Below, in pieces: positions 35,040 to 58,931 of a DNA stretch of 64,000 nucleotides. The notes below the pieces were generated by a model. The model was not told the origin of the DNA. It did no database searches and saw nothing but the letters and a program-made list of their open reading frames with translations. A program made the position numbers and the translations under genes. The first letter of the stretch is position 1. The number at the start of each line of letters is the position of its first letter. This DNA is from Lycocorax pyrrhopterus obiensis (Eukaryota; Chordata; Aves; Passeriformes; Paradisaeidae): positions 806,001-870,000 of the forward strand of contig JACSVZ010000038.1 of the NCBI GenBank assembly GCA_014706295.1, written 5' to 3'.

Positions 35040-35240
35040 GCCAGAAGTTGCACTGAGAAATACATAAAAACATAAATTCAAACTCTCCAACCTGTCCACT
35101 GCAAGGTTATAATTAATTCCCATTTGCACTTCCGTCCAATTTCCCTCCTGACACGGCTCCTGACCCAGACCAATTGTCGTATGAGGTTTCTGTAATTGCT
35201 AATCTTATCAAGCAGTCGGTGTGAAGTGAGAACACTGCAA
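35040..35240. promoter_or_regulatory. Candidate conserved noncoding element (AT-rich island)
   Basis: The island contains dense homeodomain-like and GATA-type cores: TATAATTAATTCCC, CCAATTGTCG, TGTAATTGCTAATC, CTTATCAAG, GCAATTAGG. It stands out in composition from the GC-rich surroundings. Enhancer function is inferred. Confidence 0.3.
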
Positions 35241-38200
35241 TTAGGGGCAGGAGCCGCAGGTGAGCTGCTGCTTGGCGAGTGTTTGTCTCACCTGTGCCAG
35301 GGGAGAATGTGTGTGGCACTGGCTCCAGTGCTTGCCGGGGCTGTCCCTTGGCCAGTCTGGGCAGGATGGGATCCTCAAGGTGACTGAGGCCACAGCAGTT
35401 CCCAAGCCGCTGAGCACCAGGAGCTCCACAGTCCTGCTGGCAGCTTCTGCCTGGGTGGAGATCACCTTTCCCAGCCACACATCACCATGGTGCTGCAAGG
35501 ACGCTGGCAAAGAGTCCTTAAAGAGCCCCAAACCCTCCCAGCGGGCTCAGACAAACAAGGTATAAACCCGCAGGAGATCCTGCTCTGAGCTGCCGGTTGG
35601 GAACTGACGCGCTTTTTTGCGGACAATCTGTTCCCTCCCACTGCCGCTGGCTACCTGCCCACCCCACCTCCCGGCAGAGGCGTCGGGTGGCGAGAGCGGG
35701 TCTGGCCACTGGGACAATTCCGCGGAAGCCCCCAGGTGCCACAGGGCCAGGCTGGGCTGAGCGGGCAGTGCTGGCAGACCCCGGGACCAGCCATGGCTGC
35801 AGAGGAGCAGCAGCCGGGAGCAGAGAGCAGCCGTTCACCCTGCCAGATCTTCCTGCAGATCAAGCAGGTGACCTTCAGCTGGCACAGATGGGGCTCACAG
35901 GCTTGCCTGGAAGCGGCCAAACGCGTCGTGGTTTTTCCCAGCGTGGGGAGTTTAGGGGTGCCTCGGGCACCGCTGACACCAAACATCCCTGAGGCGCAGG
36001 GAGGGCGCTCAGACAGCCCCGAGCTGCGCTCCGGGGCGCCGGGAGAGCATCGCAGCGCCGGGCACTCCGCCGATGGCACAGGGCAGGGGGTGGCAGGGTC
36101 CCCACCCTCGCCGCAGCTGTGGCGTCCGTGGGGTGGTGTTGCACGGGCGCCTACCAAAACCTCTCGCTTCGCCACCCCCAGCCGTCTGTCGCTGCTGACA
36201 CTCACCGACAGGAATAAACTCCAACACCTACCATATGCTTTGCTACTTCTGCTGCCCGCGCTCACTTGTTACTATCTATTTTCAAAGCTGGGGGTGCCTC
36301 TGCGTGGGGCGGCTGTTGGGCCAGGCCCCAGCAGTGGGGAGACGAGCTACGGTGGGGTGCTGGTGTTTCTGGCACAGATCAGTGCAGGGGATCTCTCTCT
36401 GGTGGGCTCAGCCCTGCTCCGTGGGCAGCTCCTGCTCCCCAGCACTTCCCACATGGGCACCAGCTCTGGTGCTCGGCTGTGCCAGCTGCTTGTGGCAGTG
36501 GCTTGGGTGCTGGTGGAGCCGGCTGGTCCTGTCCTGCCCTGCCAAGAGGCTCAGCACGCTGGAGGTGCGACCCTTCCACAGCAGCATCCTGCCCTGCCGT
36601 GCTGTGCCCAGGCACTGCCCACTGGCTCACCGGCCACTGTCACGGCTCGCCGGGCACTGACAATGCTCCTGCTTAGATGGTGGCCTGAGCCCGTGTGCCG
36701 GGCTCCATCCGCCCCCGAGCTGGATGTGGCCCCCAGCACCACTCGTGCCTGGCCAGGAGCGGGACACCGATGGCCAGACTGTTCCCTGAGCTGCTCCCTG
36801 GCACAGGGACGTGAGCCAGCAGGATGGCTCCAGGCTCCGGGTGTGGGAGCTACATTCTCAGGACTGTCCCCAAGGAAAACCACGGGCAAGAGTGCAGTGA
36901 GCAGTGGTCAGCATGTCCCCCTGGCCGTGGGGACTGGACGATCCTGGGCAGGGATGGGCACAGCCTTCCCCTGGCAGGAGGGAGATTTAATCTCCGTGTA
37001 GAGGCACCGTGAGCAGTGTTTCTTCCCCCCTCCGAGCTGCTCTGTGGATTTACGATTCTCACAGCCAGGAAAATTCATCTTCCTTCAAGAGTGGATGTAT
37101 CTCGGCTCATCCTCCAGGTGCCAGAGCTGGTGATGCTGTCAGTAAACGACAGGAAGATCTTTACAGAGGAGCTCGGCTGGGCTCAGCCTGCGCCTGTCCT
37201 GCCTCCTCGCACTGTCACCACTCCTCGGGCCGCGCAGGGGACAGGCGGCTGTGCGTGAGCAGACCTCGGCTTCCCCGGGGCATCCCGCGTCCCGCCCCGA
37301 GTTTTAATTGCACCATGCCGCTTTGATTCCTGGCTTTAACTGCAGCCTAACGAGGCCCGGGCAGCAGGAGAGGAAAACATCAAGCTTAAAGGGAAACAAA
37401 TCGGGAGAGAAAAGAACATTTACTGGTGACTAATAGGTCCGTGGCTCGGCGTGTGTGTTTGCCTGCCACAGTGCGGGACGTTGCCAGGAGGAGGAGAGGG
37501 GATTTCTTCCTACTTGGCAAGCCCAGCCGCACAGTGCAGTGCAAGGAGAGAAGATTTTTTCCTGGGCCCGTGCCGTTTGTGTGTTATTTTTAATGCCCGT
37601 TGCACAAAAGCTGAAACCCACCCTGAGCTCTGGGTAAACAGAGAAGGTTTTGCCTGCTTTCACAGGCGGGGTCGTGGCTAAATAATCCGACGGTGACAGA
37701 TGGGCATGTTCACACACTGCACTGGTTGCGCTAGAGGAGATTGAGACTGATTTGGTGAGAGGGAAGGACAAGAGTTTCTGGTGCTGGCACCCAGAGCCCC
37801 GGAGCAGCCACCACCCTCACCGAGTGCCACCGCGCCGGGTGGGGATGGGGCAGGGCAGAGAGATTGTGGTGCTGGGGGTCCCTGAACATGAGCCCAATTC
37901 CCTGGGAGGGCTGTAGGACCTCCTGCCCAGGACTCCATGGGCTTTCCTCGTGCACAGGGCCCGGCAGTGGGGCACCGACCCGGTGTCCCCAAGAGCTGCT
38001 CGGGGGTCCCTTCATGGGCTGAGGCCAGGGAAGCTTTGCTGTCGTGGTGAGGGATGCCAGGGACAATCCCACAGGCAAGCTGGACGGGGCAGGGGAGTGA
38101 GGACGGGAACTGGGACATGGGGATGGGGACAGGGATGAGGACATGTCAGCATAGCTCAGTGATGTCCCTGATGCCCACCCTGCTCAGCACCATCCTGCTC

Positions 38201-39981
38201 CTTTCCCTCAGCCTCTGGGGTGGCCTCACAGACATTTGTGTGGCTCCAGCACGGCTGCCTGGGCTGTTCCCCCCACCCCAGCGAGAGCTGGGATCTCATT
38301 AGTGAGCTCTTGGACTTTGAGCATCTTGGAAAACAGCGCTTGCTAATAAGAGAAAAAGAATGACAGCAAACAAGCCCAGCCACGGGAACATGGCCTTTTC
38401 ATCCAGCATTTTTTATTCCCCCACATTCTCCCCCCTTCCCTTCTTCGCCAATGGATTGAAGCCCTGTAATAAAATTATTAAATATAAAAAAAAAAGCTGT
38501 AGCCCCCACCTCGATGCAGCAACCATGGAAACTGGATCAAGGGGACACCTGTACATTTCCATTCCGGGCTCCTGCTTGCTGAATATACAGAGGAGCACTA
38601 ATTAAAACCCCAGTGAAAATGGCAGGCGGAGGGAAGGAGCCGGCCCTGGGAGGGGGCTGTGTGGCTGGGAGGTGCTGCTGGTGCAGGGGTGGGCCCTGCC
38701 AGGTGTCCAGTGAGCTTTAAAAACCACCTGATGCTTCCAGCTCCCTCCAGGCCCTGGATGTGGAGCGGGTGCTCGCTGGACCCCAAACACTGTGCTAACA
38801 AGGTGACCCCAGCCCTGATGCAGCCCTGAGTAGCGAGGGGCCCTGGGGACCCCATCCCAGCCCCGGGGATGATGCTCGACAGGGCAGGGCAGAGCAGGGC
38901 CTCGGTGAGTTTATGCTTTTAACCGTTTCAGCGGGAGGAAGCTCCCTGATCTGGCACATGAGCACCCAGGAGGAAAAGGCTGTGTTTAACCTGCAGGTTT
39001 ATTTTTACTGACAGCAAATGGCAGTGCCTGGAACATTCCCCTCTTTGGAGTTAATTTTTGCTGAAGCTCAGTTTTAGTCATTGTTGTCTAAATCTGACTC
39101 CTCCACATTTATCCCATGGAAAAGCTCCTGCAGCTCAGCCCCCAGGATTTCAGTGGCCCCAGGGCTTGTGCCGGATGCCTGCTCCTGCCAGCCCACAGGA
39201 CTGATGGATGGGGGGAAAGCTTTTCCTCTCATCAGAGCAGGCGTCAGGCCATCCTCTTCCTGCCAGAGGTGAGCAGAGTGCTGAAACTCTCTGATTGCCG
39301 ACGGACGGTCTCCAATCACTCCCCAAGTGTCCTTCCCAGCCAGAGCCCAAAGCAGGGCTGGCTCCCACTGCGTGGCCATCACTCCCAGGGGCTCACTCTG
39401 CAGGATGTCTGGGGCTGGAGGGAGGGCTCTCTGGTCACTCTGCCAGGCTATTTTCCCAGCAGGCTCCTCATTTTCTCTGGCTGAGCTGTGGAGGTGACAG
39501 GGTGTGCTGAGCAGGTGACAATTCTCCTCCTCGGCCCCTCTCCACCCATCAGAACATCCTGGTCTGGCACAGGAACGCTCCGTGCAGGGGGTCTGCGCTG
39601 CCCCAGCTCCACAGCCGGGCTCTGGCTCCGCAGACACGGCCGAAGGTACCGCGCCAGCCGAACCAGCAGCTCCCACCAAACCACCGTCCCGTGGGGCTCT
39701 GGCAAAGGGGCTCGACTTGGGCAGAGAGCGCAGGCAAGCAGCTCAACTTTGGGGAGAAGAAAATTCCTCGTTTCCATGGGAACAGGAGGAGGAAAGTTTC
39801 TGGGGCTGCGGTTGGGATTCTGCCAGCCAGGCGAGGCAGTGGGACCCCGAGCCAGCCGTCTCTCCACTCTGCTCTCGGGGGAAGGCTGGCGTCCAGCTGC
39901 CAGCCCCACTGCCTGTGCCCCTACAGGTGCCCCCTGAGATGAGGGGTGCGCCGGGACTCCTCGTCCTCCCCTTCTGAGCTG

Positions 39982-40000
39982 TGTCAGATGTGATCTGACA
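39982..40000. repeat. Perfect inverted repeat TGTCAGAT-GTG-ATCTGACA
   Basis: Two 8-base arms separated by three bases. TGTCA/TGACA are MEIS/PREP/TGIF-type cores, so it may bind a dimer. Confidence 0.7.
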
Positions 40001-42240
40001 TTTAGCTCTCAGCTCGGCGAGGAGATGCAGCGATAACTCTAATCTGCTTTTCTCCTCCTCACGCTCTCCCTGGAGGCAAAAGCTGCGGCTGGGAGAGCAG
40101 GGGGGCTCTGGCAGCTCGGCACAACAGCACCGCAGCTCTGTACGGGGGGTCTGGAGGGTCCCGAGGATCCGGAGGTGTCCCAGGAGCACCACGCCCTCCT
40201 CACCCATGTCCTCCCATCAGGCAGCGGCAGCTGGCAGGACCCGAATGCCAGGGGCTGGAGCTCCTTGGGGATGTCCCAAAGGCTGCAAGGATGGAGGCAC
40301 GGCAGCATCCTGGGCATGGCCAACAGCCTCCAAACCCAGGTGGCTGTGGCCCCTGCCACTCTGCCTGCTGACCCTGCCACACCACCGCACCCATCACCCA
40401 TCTGAAGCCAGGTGTCAGAGCCACCCTGGCCTGTGTCTCTTTCCTGGTGTCTCAGCTCCGACTAGAGAGGCCCCTATTAATTTTTTCCACTTAGCAGCTC
40501 ACGTCAGTGTCAAGCCGGCAGCGTGAGCAGCAGGAGGGAGCCGGGGCAGAGGGGAGACAGAGCGCTGGGATCAACCCAGTAATGAGGCACACAGGGGGCT
40601 GAGCCTGGCTCCACAGCTGCCCCAGGGTGGGAAGGAGTCCCTGAAGAGCAAAACCATCTCAGCATCCCTCCCTGGGCTGTCGGGTCCTGTGGTGCAAGTC
40701 GCAGACCAGGTGTGGCAGGGACTCGAGGCACCCTTGGGAGCTCCTGCAGCTGCAGGCAGAGGCTGATCCCCAGAACCCACAGCAAGGGCCAACCCTCACC
40801 ACTTGGCCTCTACCCGGGGGAGCACCACCCTCCCCCTGCTGCGGGTCCCGCGGGGTGAAGCCAGCACAACCAAGACCCCCAAGACACCCCCCCGGCCCTT
40901 GGAGATTGCCTGGAGCAGGGGGTTAATGATGTATCCAGATGCAGCTGACCTTTCCACCTTCCCACCTTTCAGCTTCACCTGCAACTCCCTTTTCCCTGCC
41001 ATTATCTGCATGGATGCCTGTGGATTTCATTTCCATATTCATGGTGTTTTAATGACCCCGTAATATCTTTATGTTCTGCAATTAAATGTGGAATATTTTT
41101 TTTTTCCTTCTGCAGATTAGCATCTGCAAAGGATCATTTGTGGCATTTGAGCAGAGGAAGGGAAGCCTGTTCAGGAGGGAGACGGGGTTAATTAAACTTC
41201 AGAGCACAGCAGGCTCCACCGTCAAATATCCTTCTTCCAGTGGGACAAGCGAGGGCGAGGAGGGAGCAGCTCTGGGCTGCTTTACAGTCAGATGGCTGGG
41301 CCGCCCCTGGGGCAGCTCCCGTGGGTGTTGGAGTGGCTTCAAGTCGTGCAAGCACACACAAGGCACACGTGCACACGTGTGCACGCACATGGCTCCAAAT
41401 CTGCATCGGGATCCCTGTCACGGGCTGCAAACCAGGACTGAACTGCTCTGGTGTCACCCCAGCGTGGGCAGGAGCCGGTGCAGCTGGGGCAGCCAGGCTG
41501 TCATCAGAGTCCTGGTGAGGCCATTAGAGCTCCTATCGCTCCATCTCCATCCCCGAGGCTAATGGACGTCTCTGCCGCTGCACCACCCCCTCCCTGGCAC
41601 CGTAATTGGGTTTCAGTCCTGCAAGACGGATGGGGCTGGGCTGAGTGGAGCAGGGAAGAACAGGAGGGGGCAGAGGCAGCTCTGAGTAGGACAGAACGCC
41701 CTCGCCCTCCATCCACCTCCTGCCCCTCTCCTCGGCCACCAGCCCCAGACCTTGTCCAAGGCATCTCTCACGGCCTGGCAGGGTGGCTGGGGGCAGCCAG
41801 GTCCTAACAGCCCACAGGAGCCCGGGGGAGCAGAGCTGGAGTGGTGTCCAGGGGGTCTCAGCTCCTCCCTGATGGGACATGGTGACCACAGGCAGCCCCA
41901 GCACACTCTGTGCCTCCCACACAATCTCCCCCTCCTTCTCCCCTGGTCCTTTTGAAGCTGCAGCTGTGAACAAGATGTTTGTGAGTGTGAGGCCCAGGAG
42001 TGGCGTGTTTGGCACATTGAATAAAGATGGGGACGAAAAATGCCTTCTCCTGTGGCTGTTTGATGTGAAGGGCAGCACTGAATTCATTAGGAATGCTGCC
42101 AGGCACCAGCAGAGCCTCTGTCAGTGTCCAGGCAGTCAGAGCAACACAGGCTGGTGCCCTGTGATGGTGCCACCCTTTGCAGTGGCACACGCAGGCACGT
42201 GGTCACACTCTGGCCATGCCAAAGCACCTGTGTGTGCACA

Positions 42241-42304
42241 GGGCTGGAAAGGAGGGCATCATCCCCATTTCAGGGGCTGGAAAGGAGAGCATCATCCCAG
42301 TTTC
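42241..42304 (+). repeat. 32-base tandem duplication
   Basis: Two adjacent 32-base units beginning GGGCTGGAAAGGAG at 42241 and 42273 differ at only a few positions. A recent local duplication in noncoding DNA. Confidence 0.8.
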
Positions 42305-44933
42305 GGGTGCCATCCAAGCCCACACACCCCTCCAAACTGCTGCCACGGGGTTGCAGCTATGGTGGACACGGTGCCTGCACAATCCCACCCTTATCCACCC
42401 CACAACGCTCCCCTCCCGGGTGATCCAGGGGAAGAGGGGGACTGGATGCAAGCTCCATGTCAGGACACAGGGCTGGAAGGAGGGGTGTGGGATGGCCAGG
42501 CTGCTCCCTCCCAGTCCTGCCACCACCTCCCGCTGCTCCAGAAGGATGCAGCGTTTTATCATCATCCTGTGAGGCTGACAGGCACCAGAATTAATGAGTT
42601 CCTCATTAGCGCTCCCTCATTTAGCTCCCTCCCTCGGGGTTACACACCCGCAGCCCCCTGGCAGGGAGGGAGGGGGGGTTGTTTGCAGGGGTGAGTGTGC
42701 AGGACACGTGCACAGGTAAGCAAACACACCTGTGTGCCCGGCCAAGGGCTGCTGGGGACAGGCCCAAGGCTGGAGGGGGTCAAGCTTCCCAGCCAGGTGA
42801 ATGAGGGGCTCCTGGGGTGCCCTGAGCCATGGGGACATGGTGACCCTGCCCCAGCACAGGGGCATGGGGACCCACGTCCAGGCACGGCTGGCCTCCACAC
42901 GTCCCTCATCAAGCGTCTGCTATTTATTACTGACACCAGCAAGAAACACTTGTCCTCAGTATATATTTCAAATGCAGGAGCTTCACCAGCTGCAGGATGG
43001 ATCCCATGGAAGCCAAGGAGCTGTGGGGAAGCAGCAGGTCAGGCGGACACTGCACCATACGCCAGCGAGCAGCCGCTGTGTCCCTCAGCAGCAGAGGTTT
43101 TGCGTGGCTGTGCTGTCCCCTGGGCTGTGCCTCTGGCTGTCACCACACAGCAGAGCAGGCGAGGGAAAAGACGTTCCTGTCCTCTCGGCGCCGGCCTTTT
43201 CGGAACGTTGACATCCTGAAAGGATTGGCCATCCCAGGGGTGGTTTATTTGGCAGCTGTGCCGGAGCAAAGGCTGCGAAACTGCAAACCCTCGGTGTGCC
43301 TACTTGAACTGCTGTCAAACCACATCTTCCTGCCTGTGTCCTGCGGTGCCAGCTGGGATTTCAGCACACGGGATGGCAGCCTGGGCGTTATCTGACTTGC
43401 AGGACTCATCCCGAGTGTGCAAGCCCAAGCCTGCACTGAATCTACATCTGTAGATACTGCACCCGTTTTTGTGAGCCCTGCAGAGACCATGATATGATAA
43501 GTATTTTGACTGTAAATAAATTAGATTTGTGGGTTGTGACGACTTGAAGTGGAAGGAGGAAGCGAGGGAGGCAAGCTGGGAGGAGAACCGGAGGAGAAGG
43601 GAACTACACAGCCATGATGCTCACCTTGACCCAGCCATCCTATCACCTGTCCTTACTGCCTCAGAAAACCTGGAAAAGGCCTCTGGAAGCTGTGTTGGGC
43701 AGCTGACAGCCACGGCAGATCCTGAGACACCAGCAGAGTTCAGAAGTAGAAACACTCGTCTGAAAGCCTACACGGGTGCGGTGTTTGCGAGTAGCAGAGC
43801 TCCATCTAGCACTGGTGAGAACTGATGCTTCTCTGAAGCCTAATTCACAGCTGCTTTGTTAAGCCTCGGAGCTGTTCTGTCTGTCAGCAGCCTCAGACGA
43901 CCGGAAACCCTGAGTTTTTTATATTCCGAGCTTGTCTGTGCCCTCCTCGGCGTGGAGCCCACCCTGCACCCACGGCAGGACACAGCCCCACACAAACCTC
44001 CCCTTTCCCAGGCAGGGGTCAGTCCTTTACCAATACTGACGCAATTTTTTTTTCCTATCAACGCTGCTTTTTTAATCCACATGAACTTTTTTGATATCTA
44101 CAATCTGTTGTGGCTAAACACGCCAGGGCTGAGCTGCACCAAACAAAAAGAATTTGTCATTTGTCTCAGGGCTGCAAAGCTTTTCCAAGAAGCAGAACTG
44201 CTTACCAGGCACAGGTGGAGGAGAGAAAGGAGGGCAGGATGTAAGGCCACCCTGGTTTTGCAGGCAGATCAACCCCAGATTCAGCCAAAGCCACTTCACC
44301 CAGCTGGGATTTGTCGTCTCTGTCCACAGAGCAGCAATTGTACAAGAGCTGCTGTGGGAGTGTCCTGACTAATCACTCGCACACACCTGGAGAGCCTGAA
44401 CCACTCGGTATTCCACTGCCCTTCGGGCTTTTTTCAATGCCTTTGAAAATCTCAGAATACTGAATGTCAGGCACTAAAATCTCTGATTTAGGATGACGGC
44501 TTCAGTGCCAGGGATGGGCGATGTGCTGCCTTCAGAGGCTGGCGGGGCTGCAGGACATGTGCCTGGTCATTCTGAGGACAGAAATCAATGCCCCGGGCAA
44601 TGGAAGTGTCTCCTGACAGGTGTTTCACTGCTCTCTCAGAGAAATGCAGCTGTTCGAAGAGACTCAGCCTGGCAGTTGTCACTGCGAGCATTAAATGGAG
44701 CAGCAGAAGCTGGAAGGGGCACTGCTCCAGGACAGACCCTCAACAATGAGTGGAGCTCTCCCCAGACCTTAACCCAAAACCCCAGGCCTTGAGCCAAATC
44801 TCAAGCCTTGACTCAAACCCCCCACCTTTCTGTTTTGGTGGTGACAGAACACCCGGATGCACTGCTGAGAGCAAGGCAGAGAGCAGCAGATTTTGCAGAC
44901 GTTCTTCCGAAGCTGGAGATGAGGTTACTCTTT

Positions 44934-44939
44934 TTTATT
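44934..44939 (-). terminator. Candidate minus-strand poly(A) signal (unassigned)
   Basis: Minus-strand AATAAA about 1.3 kb from the MIER2 CpG island. It could end a divergent noncoding transcript starting from that island. No coding gene is recognised on the minus strand between 44940 and 46260. Confidence 0.3.
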
Positions 44940-45779
44940 GAACAAACAGCATCTGCAAACTGTTAGTCCTTTGAGAAGAGCCAGACAGCTCCCAGCAAGG
45001 GAACAAAGGGCTGGTGAAGTGCTGTGGTTCTCAGCTCGAGGGCCACCACCACTTCAGAAGCACTTGATAACACTTTGCTTCCTGAGCTCAGAAGCGTGAG
45101 CAAAACCCAGCACGGAACCAACTGCCAGGGTGGAGAGGCTGCTCGCAGAGACCGAGCACGAGGCCTCCGTGGGCACAGCCAGAGGTAGAGCTGGGCACAG
45201 GCATTGGCATGAGCTGGGTGATGACCCACGGGACCTATCAGGTGGTGAGATCTGCGGGCGAATGTCCCCGTGCACCCTGTCACTGCACACGCCAAGGGAA
45301 GGGCTGCCCTGCTGGCTCAGCCAGGAGTCCAGGAGGGGTCAGGGGGCATCTCCGAGGAGCTGTGGGGATGGAGGGGAGCCTGGCAGGGCCATTCGCTGCA
45401 GGAATCCCTGGAGATGGGCTCCTTCGTTGTGCTGGAGGATTGTTCTCTGGAAGCATGTGGTCATCATCAGTTAAACAGAGTTGAAAAGGCCCATCAGGCA
45501 GCTTCCACAAGTGCATCTCTGGGGTTCTTGAAGCACAGCCACAGCAAGGAACGATGAGATAGTGTCTACACCCCAGTCCTTGCGAGGCACAGACCACCCC
45601 TGGGCTCCAACCCTTCTTTCCCTCTTCTATGAACTCTAAACGAGATGCAGTGACTTTATATCAAGGGAGTGCTCCTTGAGGACCCCTGAAAGTGTTTCCT
45701 GGAGATTCAAGCTTTGTGATCCACGAAGAAGGCTGGGGTTGTGAGCACGGTTTTTCCTGTGACCTGTGCGATCCCCGGT

Positions 45780-46266
45780 GTGTCCCTGGGCCTTTACACC
45801 CGCCTGTCCCGGCCGGCGGCCCGAGGGACCCGGCACAGGGGACCGGGACCGGCCCCGCGCTGCCCGGGCCGCCGCTCCTCGGGGGATTTCTTTCCTCGCG
45901 GGGCTCTGCGGGGCCGGAGCCGCGCGGCCCCACAGCGGCGGTCCCGGGGCGGCTCCGGCAGCGACCAAACGGCCCGGCCGGTACTGGGGGAACGCTGCTG
46001 AGGGCACCGCCAGCCCCCACTCCCCTCCCTCCGTGCCGCTCCCCGGGGCCGTTTCCGGACGGTACGGGTGGGGCAGGACAAGACCCCCGAACCCGAACCC
46101 GAACCCGAACCCGAACCCGAACCCGAACCCGAACCCGAACCCAGCCCCGACTCCGGGACCCGAATCGCGGCCCCTCAGGCAGCCCGGCCCCGCCCCCTCG
46201 CGCCGCAGCCAATCAGCGGCCGCCGCCGCATCCGGGGCCCGCGCCCCCTGCCGCTCGCGCTCGGCC
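45780..46266 (+). promoter_or_regulatory. MIER2 CpG-island promoter
   Basis: A strongly CpG-rich region ending at the MIER2 start codon and continuing into intron 1 (to about 46730). CCAAT at 46209-46213 lies 54 bases before the ATG, with GC-rich boxes around it and no TATA box. Such islands are often bidirectional. The CCCGAA repeat lies inside the island. Confidence 0.6.
46086..46142 (+). repeat. Uninterrupted hexanucleotide repeat (CCCGAA)9
   Basis: Nine perfect CCCGAA units at 46086-46139 followed by CCC, starting 181 bases before the MIER2 ATG. The complementary strand reads (TTCGGG)n, one base different from the vertebrate telomere repeat TTAGGG, with ten regularly spaced G-triplets able to form G-quadruplexes. 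Confidence 0.9.

Positions 46267-58931
<12,665 letters not shown>

Larger units (their letters stand above)
31550..45780. other. Gene-poor interval between C2CD4C and MIER2
   Basis: About 14 kb in which no exon of a known family is seen. Human has the testis gene THEG here, and none of its sequence is recognised. The background is GC-rich with AT-rich islands (32130-32200, 35040-35240, 37300-37430, 38340-38620, 40900-41220, 42560-42630), the pattern expected for enhancers of neighbouring genes. A minus-strand AATAAA (33618-33623) and a second one (44934-44939) have no assigned transcript. The longest open frame is 35736-37001 (+), with no recognised domain. Confidence 0.5.
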
